Shown: positions 15,068 through 23,439 of the stretch, piece after piece
Layout: each line of letters begins with the position of its first letter
How positions within the stretch are numbered: position 1 is the stretch's first letter
Assembly (NCBI GenBank): GCA_021740175.1
Contig: JAIPAH010000014.1
Coordinates: 1-36,706, forward strand
Reading direction: 5' to 3'
Length of the DNA: 36,706 nt
Origin: Bacteroidales bacterium
Lineage (GTDB): Bacteria > Bacteroidota > Bacteroidia > Bacteroidales > JAIPAH01
Program-made: the position numbers and the translations under genes
Notes under the pieces: generated by a model
Database searches by the model: none
Seen by the model: the letters and a program-made list of their open reading frames with translations, nothing else
What the model was told of the DNA's origin: nothing

Positions 15068-16403
15068 TTTTCTTTTTTATTGCTTCGGTTTCATTTTCAA
15101 AGCCGGGCTTTCCCAGTAAAGCGAACATATTTTTCTTATAGGCTTCCACACCGGGCTGATTAAAAGGATTAACACCCAGCAAATAGCCGGACAAGGCGCA
15201 AGCCATTTCATAAAAATAAATCAGCTCGCCAAGATGGTACTCGTTCAATTCCGGGATAGTCAGTTTCATATTTGGGACACCCCCATCCACATGGGCCAGC
15301 ATCGTTCCCAATTGAGCCATTTTGTTAACCTCATCAATCCGTTTGCCTGCCAGATAATTCAGCCCGTCCGGATTGTCCTTTTCATTGGGGATTTTCAAGT
15401 TACGGCGGGGTTTTTCTACAACCAATACCGTCTCGAAAAGTATCCGTAACCCTTCCTGAATGTATTGACCCAAAGAATGAAGATCGGTGGTAAAGTTCAC
15501 ACCGGCCGGAAAAATTCCTCTTTGCTTTTTCCCCTCGCTTTCACCGTAAAGCTGTTTCCACCACTCGGTAAAGTAGTGAAGCCGGGGTTGGTAATTTACC
15601 ATAATTTCTATCGGCTTGCCAATGCTGTAGAGCACATTGCGCGTAACTGCATACTGGGCAATAGGGTCTTCTGTTAACGATTTTTGGATGTTCGCGAAAT
15701 TTTTCATTTCGAGAGCACCACCCAGTAATTCACTGATGTCAAATCCCGCTACAGCAACAGGCAACAGGCCTACGGGTGTCAGTACGGAATAACGTCCGCC
15801 CACATCATCAGGGACGTCAAAAGTCTTATAGCCTTCCTCATAGGATAGTTGTTTCAGGGCCCCTTTTTCTTTATCCGTTATAGCAACAATTCGCTCGCGG
15901 GCTTCTTCCCGTCCGTATTTTTCTTTCAGGTGATTTTTAATTATGCGGAAAGCTACGGCGGGCTCCGTAGTGGTCCCCGATTTAGAGATGACCGTCAGGG
16001 AATAATTTTTTTCATCAAGAATTTCGAGCAGTTCGGAAAGATAGTCTTCACTCAGGTGGTTGCCGGCAAAAAGTACCTGCACATCTTTTTCGGAGGATTT
16101 GTAACCGGCAAACGAATGACTTAATGCTTCAATTATTGCACGGGCTCCCAGGTAAGATCCGCCGATGCCTATGACCACGAAAACTTCCGATTTTTTACGC
16201 AATTTGGTAGCCGTGGCTTTAATATCTTCCACCAATTCTGAGTCCTTCATTTCTTCCGGGAGGGTGGTCCATCCTAAGAAATCGCTGCCTTCTCCCTTTC
16301 TCTCAAAAATCTTTCCGTAAAGATTTTGCACCTCAGATTCATAATTCAAAAGGTCTTCTTTTGAGACGAAATCATAAGTCTTGCTGATGTCTATCTTAAC
16401 CAT
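15048..16403 (-). CDS. pgi: Glucose-6-phosphate isomerase
   Basis: A 451-residue isomerase interconverting glucose-6-phosphate and fructose-6-phosphate, of the shorter Bacillus-like form. It shows VIGIGGSYLGARAI (about 79-92), the phosphate-binding SKSGTTTEPAVAF, the signature DVGGRYSVLTPVG, LHSLGQYIQEG, and the C-terminal GVEAYKKNMFALLGKPG. I chose the ATG at 16403. An in-frame TTG at 16433 extends the frame by ten codons but is part of a TACCTTTG promoter element. Pgi and the nitroreductase overlap by 20 bp and form one operon. Confidence 0.96.
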   Translation of the reverse strand: MVKIDISKTYDFVSKEDLLNYESEVQNLYGKIFERKGEGSDFLGWTTLPEEMKDSELVEDIKATATKLRKKSEVFVVIGIGGSYLGARAIIEALSHSFAGYKSSEKDVQVLFAGNHLSEDYLSELLEILDEKNYSLTVISKSGTTTEPAVAFRIIKNHLKEKYGREEARERIVAITDKEKGALKQLSYEEGYKTFDVPDDVGGRYSVLTPVGLLPVAVAGFDISELLGGALEMKNFANIQKSLTEDPIAQYAVTRNVLYSIGKPIEIMVNYQPRLHYFTEWWKQLYGESEGKKQRGIFPAGVNFTTDLHSLGQYIQEGLRILFETVLVVEKPRRNLKIPNEKDNPDGLNYLAGKRIDEVNKMAQLGTMLAHVDGGVPNMKLTIPELNEYHLGELIYFYEMACALSGYLLGVNPFNQPGVEAYKKNMFALLGKPGFENETEAIKKKIDEDIS

Positions 16404-16430
16404 GCGATCGGGAATTTTAATATTTTCCTG

Positions 16431-16438
16431 CAAAGGTA
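16431..16438 (-). promoter_or_regulatory. Putative -7 promoter element for pgi
   Basis: On the minus strand TACCTTTG (16438 down to 16431) matches TAnnTTTG exactly. No good TTG is seen 17-23 bp upstream, where the sequence is T-rich. Transcription would begin about 16424, giving a leader of about 20 nt before the ATG at 16403. Confidence 0.45.
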
Positions 16439-16454
16439 CTCAGTTATATAGCAT

Positions 16455-16490
16455 AAAAAAAGTGTGGCAAAACCAAAATTTACCACACTT
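16455..16490 (-). terminator. Intrinsic terminator upstream of pgi (minus strand)
   Basis: AAGTGTGG (16460-16467) pairs with CCACACTT (16483-16490). On the minus strand the stem is followed by a T7 run (complement of A16455-16461). It lies upstream of the pgi promoter, and the facing gene is on the plus strand, so no coding transcript is obvious for it to stop. It would end an RNA initiated between about 16500 and 16750. Confidence 0.7.
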
Positions 16491-16640
16491 AACCTAAACC
16501 AACTAAAACTAATCAACTTATGAGAAACTTACATTCTGAAATAACAATTACTGTGCCATTTTCATAAAAAACCCTGTTAAATCGTTAAATTTTTTAATCC
16601 TCCATTCAATAATTCTTAAAATCTTTCCTTTGAATATTTC
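16455..16640 (-). ncRNA. Candidate small RNA upstream of pgi
   Basis: The 351-bp gap between divergent pgi and the kinase gene holds a minus-strand intrinsic terminator with no gene in front of it. On the same strand, near 16650, TACTTTCG is one mismatch from the TAnnTTTG promoter element. Together they could define an RNA of about 190 nt. The stretch has only tiny ORFs: on the plus strand a 15-codon one at 16520-16567, and on the minus strand a six-codon-scale one. It could instead be an untranslated leader or decayed DNA. This is inference from signals only. Confidence 0.3.
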
Positions 16641-16703
16641 GTTTGCGAAAGTACAATCCGCTGATTATCATTAAAGTTAAGGAAATATAACAAACGTTAA
16701 TAA

Positions 16704-16731
16704 TTGTTAAACCGCCATTAAACTAAATTTG
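16704..16731 (+). promoter_or_regulatory. Bacteroidota-type promoter for the two-component operon
   Basis: TTG at 16704-16706, a 17-bp spacer and TAAATTTG at 16724-16731 fit the TTG-N17-23-TAnnTTTG consensus. The predicted transcription start is near 16738, 17 bases before the kinase ATG at 16755. A second perfect box, TAGTTTTG at 16739-16746, has no matching upstream element and would give a nearly leaderless mRNA. Confidence 0.65.
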
Positions 16732-16754
16732 TTCTGTTTAGTTTTGTGCCTGAT

Positions 16755-18377
16755 ATGAACAGGAGGGTTACTATAATAATTACCGTAGTCACTGTTGTTG
16801 TTTTGCTGGGCTTGGTAGGCATGCAGCTGTATTGGATTCAGGGGGCGGCAAATATGCGGGAGGCCAGTTTTCGCCGCAACGTGGATGAGGCCATGTCGAA
16901 GGTTGTTCATAAATTAGAACGCCTGGAGACGGCCAACCGCATTCGCCAGCGCATGTATGAGAAGCCTCATGGCTCTTCATTTATCAATACGATGGATTCT
17001 ATTTCCTATCTCTTTCTCAAAGAACTGGATTCAATCCCCTGGGCTAGCGGGGCACCGGACAGTTCGATGAACTTCAGCGGAAAAAACGTTAAGATAGAAA
17101 TTACACGCGATGATAACGGACAGATAGTTAAACGGTTGGATACCAGTTTCAACAAACCTGAAAGTATGGGACAAGGACTAAATCTGCAATCCCAGATTAG
17201 TGTAAATCCCTCCGTGCCGCAAAATGCCATCGAAAACCTGAATGATCAATTCGAGCAATTGATGCAAAAATCCTATATGATCACCGATGTCTTTGAAGAC
17301 CTGTTTAGTCTTGGAAATCGAAAACCGGTCGAAGAGCGTATTTCTAAGCAATTTTTGGATTCTCTTATCCGCGAGGAGTTAAATTTAAAAGGATTGGATA
17401 TTGATTATCAGTTTGGTGTTTTTAGCACCGGCCGGGAAAAAATGGTATTAACCAAAGGCGATCCGGACCCGGAAAAACTCAAAAACGAAGGGATGGCCTT
17501 CAAACTGTATCCCAGCGAAATATTCATGAGCCCGGAATATCTAATGCTACATTTTCCGGGACAACAAAAATTCCTGTTAACACAAATGGCGGGGATGTTG
17601 ATTGTATCGGTCGTATTAATTATTCTGATTATTATGCTTTTTGGTTTTACTATCTATATCATTGTTAAACAGCGCAAGGTGGCAGAAATGAAGAATGACT
17701 TCATAAATAACATGACCCATGAATTTAAAACACCGATATCCACCGTATCTTTAGCCTGTCAAGCTCTTAGCGACAAAGACATCAAGAAATCGGAAGAACT
17801 TTATTCAAGCTACATACAAGTCATTAGTGAGGAGAACAAGAGGCTTGGTGCACTAGCGGAAAAAATATTGCAAACGGCTATCATCGAAAAAGAAGAGACA
17901 AAAATGAAGGATGAAACGGTTGATATCCACCAGCTTATTGAAGAGGCGATAAATATCAACCGTATGCAGGTAGAAATTAAAGACGGTATCATTAAAAAAG
18001 ATTTAAAGGCCACGCAAACTATCTTTTCCGCCGACCACGATCACATGCTTAATGTGTTGAACAACCTGCTAGATAATGCCAATAAATATACGCCAAAGAA
18101 ACCCGAAATTGAAGTGTCCACAATAAACACCCTTAACCAAATCGTTATTAGTATAACGGATAACGGGGTGGGGATAAGCAAATCGGATCAAAAGAAAATT
18201 TTTGATAAATTGTATCGCGTGCATACCGGTAACCTACATGATGTCAAAGGTTTTGGATTAGGATTAAGTTATGTGAAATTTATTGTTGAAAAACATGGAG
18301 GAAAAATTACGCTTGAAAGCGAAATGAACAAAGGTTCAACGTTTAGAATTTATCTCCCTTTTAATAAAGAAAACTAG
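16755..18377 (+). CDS. Sensor histidine kinase (RprX-like)
   Basis: A 540-residue inner-membrane kinase. A first membrane segment at about residues 7-25 is followed by a periplasmic region of about 250 residues with no recognised sensor domain, then a second membrane segment at about 277-302. The dimerisation/phosphotransfer domain follows directly, without an obvious HAMP linker, with His322 in NNMTHEFKTPIS. The catalytic domain has NVLNNLLDNANKYTP, ITDNGVGI and GFGLGLSYVKFIVEKHGG. It autophosphorylates His322 and passes the phosphate to the regulator that starts 2 bp downstream. The architecture resembles RprX of Bacteroides. The in-frame GTG at 16746 lies in a promoter-like box, so I use the ATG at 16755. 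The signal sensed is unknown. Confidence 0.92.
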   Translation: MNRRVTIIITVVTVVVLLGLVGMQLYWIQGAANMREASFRRNVDEAMSKVVHKLERLETANRIRQRMYEKPHGSSFINTMDSISYLFLKELDSIPWASGAPDSSMNFSGKNVKIEITRDDNGQIVKRLDTSFNKPESMGQGLNLQSQISVNPSVPQNAIENLNDQFEQLMQKSYMITDVFEDLFSLGNRKPVEERISKQFLDSLIREELNLKGLDIDYQFGVFSTGREKMVLTKGDPDPEKLKNEGMAFKLYPSEIFMSPEYLMLHFPGQQKFLLTQMAGMLIVSVVLIILIIMLFGFTIYIIVKQRKVAEMKNDFINNMTHEFKTPISTVSLACQALSDKDIKKSEELYSSYIQVISEENKRLGALAEKILQTAIIEKEETKMKDETVDIHQLIEEAININRMQVEIKDGIIKKDLKATQTIFSADHDHMLNVLNNLLDNANKYTPKKPEIEVSTINTLNQIVISITDNGVGISKSDQKKIFDKLYRVHTGNLHDVKGFGLGLSYVKFIVEKHGGKITLESEMNKGSTFRIYLPFNKEN

Positions 18378-18379
18378 AA

Positions 18380-19090
18380 ATGGAAAAATCGGAAGTAAAA
18401 GTACTACTGGCAGAGGATGACAAAAATCTGGGAAACATCCTGAAAAACTACCTGATAGCGAAAGGATACGAAACAAAGCTTTATGCTAATGGTAAAGAAG
18501 CATGGGAAGCTTACAGCAGCGAAGATTTCAATTTCACTATCATTGACGTGATGATGCCTGTAATGGACGGCTTTACTTTAGCCGAGAAAATAAGGGAAAA
18601 TAACCAGGAAATTCCCATGCTTTTTCTGACAGCCAAATCACTCCAGGAAGATAAGCTGAAGGGTTTTAATATCGGCGGTGACGATTATATCACCAAACCC
18701 TTTTCTATGGAAGAATTACTGGCACGCATGGAAGCCATCTTAAGAAGAGTTAGTGACAGTGAGCATGAGAAAAGCAAAGAAGATCAAAGGTACTTTAAAA
18801 TCGGGCGATTTGAGTTTGACTATGATCGGCAACTGCTTAAAATCGATGACACAGAATATAAGCTAACTTCTAAAGAATCGGATCTTCTGCGATTGCTGGC
18901 CCTTAATGTCAATGATACCCTCGACCGAAGTGAGGCGCTGAAAAAAATATGGCACGACGACAGCTACTTTAACGCCCGCAGTATGGATGTGTACATCGCC
19001 AAGCTGCGTAAATACCTTAAAGAAGATCCGAATATCGAGCTCATCAATGTACACGGTATTGGTTTCAAGCTCATTACAAAAAAGGAATAG
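18380..19090 (+). CDS. OmpR-family response regulator (RprY-like)
   Basis: A 236-residue DNA-binding response regulator. The receiver domain (about 5-125) has the acidic pair Asp13/Asp14, phosphoacceptor Asp56 in TIIDVMMPVMDG, the switch LFLTAKS, and the conserved lysine in DDYITKPFS. The C-terminal winged-helix domain (about 138-235) has the LTSKESDLLRLLALN and RSMDVYIAKLRKYL segments typical of OmpR/PhoB proteins. It starts 2 bp after the kinase stop codon, so the pair is a single operon. Its targets are unknown; none of the nearby genes shows an obvious direct-repeat box. Confidence 0.95.
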   Translation: MEKSEVKVLLAEDDKNLGNILKNYLIAKGYETKLYANGKEAWEAYSSEDFNFTIIDVMMPVMDGFTLAEKIRENNQEIPMLFLTAKSLQEDKLKGFNIGGDDYITKPFSMEELLARMEAILRRVSDSEHEKSKEDQRYFKIGRFEFDYDRQLLKIDDTEYKLTSKESDLLRLLALNVNDTLDRSEALKKIWHDDSYFNARSMDVYIAKLRKYLKEDPNIELINVHGIGFKLITKKE

Positions 19091-19178
19091 TTGTAACGGT
19101 GCTCGTGGATTATACTATTCATTCATGACGGCCAGGGGCAAAGACAAGGCTGTAATGTTTTGTCTGTCGGAATAAAGT

Positions 19179-19318
19179 TTACCTGAGAGCTTCCCGTCTG
19201 CTCAAACCTTTTATTTCAGCATTTTCCACAAAATCCCGAACTTGTTCAGGATTAGTCTTGGCATATTCCCTTAAGGCCCATCCTATGGCCTTCCTGATAA
19301 AAAAATCATTCGAATCTT
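19179..19318 (-). pseudogene. C-terminal remnant of an AlkD-like DNA alkylation repair gene
   Basis: A minus-strand frame ending at TAA 19181-19179 encodes about 46 residues with the AlkD-family C-terminal signature FFIRKAIGWALREYAKTNP, then VRDFVENAEIKGLSRREALR at the stop. In the intact family this segment ends a protein of about 220-240 residues. Here similarity begins right at the stop codon of the M1 aminopeptidase gene (19319), which is read in a different frame, so the N-terminal three quarters and any start are missing. No trace of the rest is visible nearby. It looks like a gene cut by a rearrangement that brought in the peptidase gene. Confidence 0.8.
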
Positions 19319-21619
19319 TTAGTGTATGATTATCTTTTCGGAAGCTACTTGCTTATTATCTGAGAGCCATTTGGCAAGGAACGTTCCTTTTTTATTTCCG
19401 GCTTTCCAGGTAAGTTGAGAAACTCCTTCCGGCTTATTTAATTTCTCAATCAGTTGCCCTTTGGTGTCATAGATTTTTATTTTACCCTTCTCCCGGCTAT
19501 TGAATTTAAAAACAACTCGGCCTTCTGAAGGATTGGGAAGAGCTTGAAATTCGGGTTCTTTCTTTGTTTCGTTAACATCTGTAAAGCCTTCTTCCCATAC
19601 GGCAAGCGTGTATTCCCCCTGCTGGAGTTCTTCCACTTCGAGAGTACCGACAAAATAGGGTCCTGTTTGCGTATATTCCGTCTCCTGCCATTCATGACTT
19701 TGATCTTCCCTGTAAAGGAGAGTGATTTCATCATTTTCATCAAGGATCAGCGTATGGTCAAGGTAATTGTTTTTATTGTAATGAAATTGACAAGAGGCAG
19801 AAAAGTCCCCCGGAATTATCCCGTCAATCTCCCAATAGCGGTAATCGGAAAGACGCAGGCCGGGAACCGGCTGTTGCATTGTATCAGGGGCTGCCCAATT
19901 ATGGGTAAACCTCACAAAGGCCGAATCCTCAATAGCCGTTACTTCCAGGTCAAGAAAAACATCATCCAAATCGATTTCTCCGAGCTCATCGATTGTTAAA
20001 ACCCGGTCGGTCGTAGCATCTGCCACCTTATTGTTATAATCCGGCATTACCGCTTCCGGGGGAAAAGGCACATCAAAAGTTTTGTGGGTATGACTTCCCG
20101 AAACCATCATAGTGTCGGTCCATGTCTCCCATTGATCGTTCATAAAAGTTATTTCCAGGATATTGTCATCAGAGTAGATTCCCCGTCCCTTACGTTTTTG
20201 CTGGACAAACACTTTTTGGCCCTCCCGGGCATCCTTCACCGAGTCAATTTCAAAGTGTGGAAACCCGGGTGTAAATACCCAGTTCTCAAAAAACGAACTC
20301 ATGTCGGTCCCCGTCTCTTCGGTAAGAAATTCCATCAGGTCGTAGGATGATGCCGACTGGAAGGCATAGGCGTCGAGGTATTGCTGCATGGCAGAGAAAA
20401 ACACTTCATCACCTAAATAATGACGCAGCGTATGTACCACAAGACCTCCCTTGTCGTAAACGGTGGTCCCATACGTTATATCCGAGGGGATGTCGTAAAG
20501 CGCATAATAATCTCCGTCACCCGAAGGGGTATGAGCATATTGAAGCACCTCTTTGTGTAGATTGTTATAGTCCTGCATGTAGCTGGTTGAATCATAAATC
20601 CCTTCACGGAAGAGGAACTCATTAAATACGGCCCAGCCTTCGTTAAGCCACATATCCCCGGCATCGGCACAAGTCACTTTATCCCCGAACCACATATGCG
20701 AAAGCTCATGGGCATAAAGCCATTCGTAAGTGGTGTTTCCATTGATAGTTCCGTAAGGATAAGCGACATTGGTAGCATGTTCCATGGCTCCCTGGGCCGT
20801 ACTTACAAACCCGACCCTGGAAAAGGGATAAGCGCCCCAATGCTCTTCGTAAACGGCCAGGATATCTTTTAAATGCTCAAAAGATCCCTCCACATTGTCT
20901 TCCTCAAAGGGCCTGACCCATATTCGTATGGGAATATTTTCTTCAATTCCTTCATAGGTGTCTTCATATAAAACATATTCTCCTACGGCTACAGAAGCCA
21001 GATAAGCCGGAATGGTATGATTCATTTTCCAGTGATATACGGTTTTTTCGCCCCTTTGGATTTTGTTTTGTAAAATCCCTCCACAAATAGCGGTATTGGG
21101 CGATTCGACACTAACGTAATAATCGTAATAGGCCCTATCAACGAAATCGTCCACGCAGGGGAACCATGCTTTCCCCAAATTATGGGGAACAGACTCAAAC
21201 CCTACTCCCAGGTTAAAAGCATAATCCCCCGAAAAATGGAAACCACCCCAATCTTCAGAGAAAGGCGTTCCATGATAATAAATTTCTACAGAATTCGTAT
21301 CACCACCTATCAGGGGTTCATCGAAGGGTATGGTGATAATCCCATTCGCATAACCAAAATCGGCGGATTGTTCCGAAACAAAAACCGAATCCACGGTTAA
21401 ATCCTTCAGCTGAAAAGCCGCTCCATCCAATGATCCGAAATATGGCGTTACTTTAATCTCGGTATGGCCTTTAATGGTTTCATTGTCCGTATTAATTTCC
21501 GTTAAATGGATGGCGTAGTGCGCGGCATCTACCGTATCACTGATATTCTGAGCACTAAGCGGTAAAAAATAAGTAAGAAAAGCTAATGTCAGCAGTGCGA
21601 GATAATTCATTTTCTTCAT
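19319..21619 (-). CDS. M1 family aminopeptidase with T9SS sorting domain
   Basis: A 766-residue secreted zinc aminopeptidase. A signal peptide covers about 1-23. The N-terminal beta domain is followed by the catalytic domain with GAMEH at 277-281 (the family's exopeptidase motif, usually GAMEN), HELSHMW with zinc ligands His304 and His308, catalytic Glu305, and the third ligand Glu327 in WLNEGWA. A beta-rich region follows, and the C-terminus (about 690-766) is a T9SS type A domain with ALPNPSEGRVVFKF and KIKIYDTKGQLIEKL. It should be exported by T9SS to degrade peptides outside the cell. The start is the ATG at 21619, at the signal peptide; a TTG at 21658 is rejected. Confidence 0.93.
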   Translation of the reverse strand: MKKMNYLALLTLAFLTYFLPLSAQNISDTVDAAHYAIHLTEINTDNETIKGHTEIKVTPYFGSLDGAAFQLKDLTVDSVFVSEQSADFGYANGIITIPFDEPLIGGDTNSVEIYYHGTPFSEDWGGFHFSGDYAFNLGVGFESVPHNLGKAWFPCVDDFVDRAYYDYYVSVESPNTAICGGILQNKIQRGEKTVYHWKMNHTIPAYLASVAVGEYVLYEDTYEGIEENIPIRIWVRPFEEDNVEGSFEHLKDILAVYEEHWGAYPFSRVGFVSTAQGAMEHATNVAYPYGTINGNTTYEWLYAHELSHMWFGDKVTCADAGDMWLNEGWAVFNEFLFREGIYDSTSYMQDYNNLHKEVLQYAHTPSGDGDYYALYDIPSDITYGTTVYDKGGLVVHTLRHYLGDEVFFSAMQQYLDAYAFQSASSYDLMEFLTEETGTDMSSFFENWVFTPGFPHFEIDSVKDAREGQKVFVQQKRKGRGIYSDDNILEITFMNDQWETWTDTMMVSGSHTHKTFDVPFPPEAVMPDYNNKVADATTDRVLTIDELGEIDLDDVFLDLEVTAIEDSAFVRFTHNWAAPDTMQQPVPGLRLSDYRYWEIDGIIPGDFSASCQFHYNKNNYLDHTLILDENDEITLLYREDQSHEWQETEYTQTGPYFVGTLEVEELQQGEYTLAVWEEGFTDVNETKKEPEFQALPNPSEGRVVFKFNSREKGKIKIYDTKGQLIEKLNKPEGVSQLTWKAGNKKGTFLAKWLSDNKQVASEKIIIH

Positions 21620-21920
21620 AGTCCGTTGTTTATAGAGATTAAGACTTTGAGCAAGCAAGCTTATATTTCACTGATATCAATTCTCAGGGAAAAGAAGCCT
21701 AAATCATAGTTTTTTTTCAAATTTAGCAGGGATAACATTACAAAGCAAAATAAAATTCTAATTTTGACCCATAGCGATAGCGTTCACCTGCGAACATAAG
21801 CTGCGCGTTTACGTACAAGGTATCAATATTGAAACAAACCCTAATATTGTGATTTCAAAAGTATTATGTAATGTGGCACAATATTTTTATTAAAAAGTAA
21901 AATTAAAATAAGCAACCCTT
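21620..21920. promoter_or_regulatory. Divergent intergenic region with a 9-bp dyad
   Basis: A 301-bp gap between divergent M1 peptidase and TolC genes. AATATTGTG (21843-21851) and CACAATATT (21877-21885) form a perfect 9-bp inverted repeat with 25-bp spacing, 35-78 bp before the TolC start. A TAATTTTG box at 21759-21766 fits the -7 consensus on the plus strand but has no clear upstream partner. No other gene or RNA was seen. Confidence 0.4.
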
Positions 21921-23348
21921 ATGATTAAACAATGGACAATTATTCTTGCAAGTATTTTCCTATTTGCCGCAGGAAATGCACAAGAACAGGAAAAATGGAA
22001 TCTGAAAGACTGCATCGATTATGCTCATGAAAATAATATTCAGGTGAAAAAACAATCTTTAGACCTGGAAAGTAAAAAGATAGACGTGGAGCAAAGTAAA
22101 CTGGATCTTCTTCCCTCAGTAAATGGAAATGTATACGGATCAAATCAGTGGGGGAAAACGGTGGATCCCTTTACTAACCAGTTTGCCACGAAAAGCGTCC
22201 TTCAGGCAGGATTTAGTTCCCAGGCCAACCTCACCCTTTTCGATGGTTTTCAATACCTGAATAATATTAAAATGAACAAGCTAAAGCACAAAGCTGCCCA
22301 ACAAGCTTATGATAAGCTTTTGGAGGATATATCAATCCAAATCGCCAATCAATACTTACAGGTACTTTTTGCCAAAGAAGACCTGGAAATTGCCAGGAAT
22401 CAACTGAATATCACCCAGCAACAGGTCGAGCGTACCCAAAAGCTTGTAGATGCCGGTACACTCGCCAAAGGTGATTTATTAAATATTAAAGCACAGGCAT
22501 CTAATGAAGAAGCCCAGGTGATTCAGGCCGAAAACAATTTAGACCTTGCCTATCTTAATCTCGCTCAGCTCCTGGATTTACCCGCTACCAAAGATTTTAC
22601 CATTGTAAAACCCGATATCAGCCTGGAAGATGGCATCAAATCTTTTGAATCTATTGAGTCCATATACAATTATGCCCTGCAGCATCAGCCGCAAATCAAA
22701 AATGCGGAATTAAACGTGGAAGTTAGTCAGAAAAACCTCGACATTCAAAAAGGAGCCTTGAGCCCATCGTTAACACTTAGCGGATCAATCAACTCAGGTT
22801 ATTCCGAATCTACAAAAGTCCCCGAAGAGACTACTACTGAAACGCTCACCATCGGAACAACCGAAGGAGGAGAGACTGTTTATTCAGAACGTGAAAAAGT
22901 TGTAAATACCAAAACTCAGGGTTTTACCGATCAACTGGATGAAAACCTGGGCCGCAGCATAAGACTCTCGCTCGATATACCCATTTTTAATAATTGGAGA
23001 CAACGAAACCAGATTTCACAAGCGAAATTACAAACAGAGCAATCGAAATTTAACCTTCGCCAGGAAAAGCAAGACCTGCGCAAAACCATTGAATCGGCCT
23101 ATACAGATGCCAAAGCTGCCAAAAATAATTACAAATCTGCCTTGCAAAGGGTAGAGGCTACGAAAGAGGCCTTTAAATATGCGGAGAAGAAATTCAATGT
23201 CGGTATGTTGAACTCGGTAGAGTACAACGATGCTAAGAAAGAGTATACAAATGCCCGTAGCCAGTTGCTGAACGCTAAATACCAATTTGTGTTTACCCGT
23301 ACGGTGCTTGACTTTTACCTTGGTAAACCCATAAGAATTAAAAAATAA
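21921..23348 (+). CDS. TolC family outer membrane efflux protein
   Basis: A 475-residue protein with an N-terminal signal peptide (about 1-20, ending AAGNAQ) and the duplicated coiled-coil/beta-barrel layout of TolC. Long heptad-rich helices occur around 25-75, 110-230 and 345-440, with the typical WNLKDCIDYAHENNIQV opening and a NLTLFDGFQ segment. It would form the outer-membrane duct of a tripartite export system. A periplasmic adaptor follows 91 bp downstream, but no pump is present. The ATG at 21921 is supported by the signal peptide. Confidence 0.92.
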   Translation: MIKQWTIILASIFLFAAGNAQEQEKWNLKDCIDYAHENNIQVKKQSLDLESKKIDVEQSKLDLLPSVNGNVYGSNQWGKTVDPFTNQFATKSVLQAGFSSQANLTLFDGFQYLNNIKMNKLKHKAAQQAYDKLLEDISIQIANQYLQVLFAKEDLEIARNQLNITQQQVERTQKLVDAGTLAKGDLLNIKAQASNEEAQVIQAENNLDLAYLNLAQLLDLPATKDFTIVKPDISLEDGIKSFESIESIYNYALQHQPQIKNAELNVEVSQKNLDIQKGALSPSLTLSGSINSGYSESTKVPEETTTETLTIGTTEGGETVYSEREKVVNTKTQGFTDQLDENLGRSIRLSLDIPIFNNWRQRNQISQAKLQTEQSKFNLRQEKQDLRKTIESAYTDAKAAKNNYKSALQRVEATKEAFKYAEKKFNVGMLNSVEYNDAKKEYTNARSQLLNAKYQFVFTRTVLDFYLGKPIRIKK

Positions 23349-23439
23349 AAACTGTTCATTTCCCGAACTTTATTAATTTTGAAGTTTGCAGTTACCAACA
23401 TGGCGCTGCAAATTTTGTTGCTTAATTAAAAACTATTTC

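Noticed and set aside
14708-15163. 151-codon plus-strand frame across nitroreductase and pgi
   Set aside because: It is antisense to two genes with clear motifs and has no domain of its own.
16520-16567. 15-codon ORF starting MRNLHSEI between pgi and the kinase gene
   Set aside because: It has an A/C-rich leader resembling a Bacteroidota translation start, but is too short, has no downstream gene to attenuate and lies antisense to the candidate small RNA.
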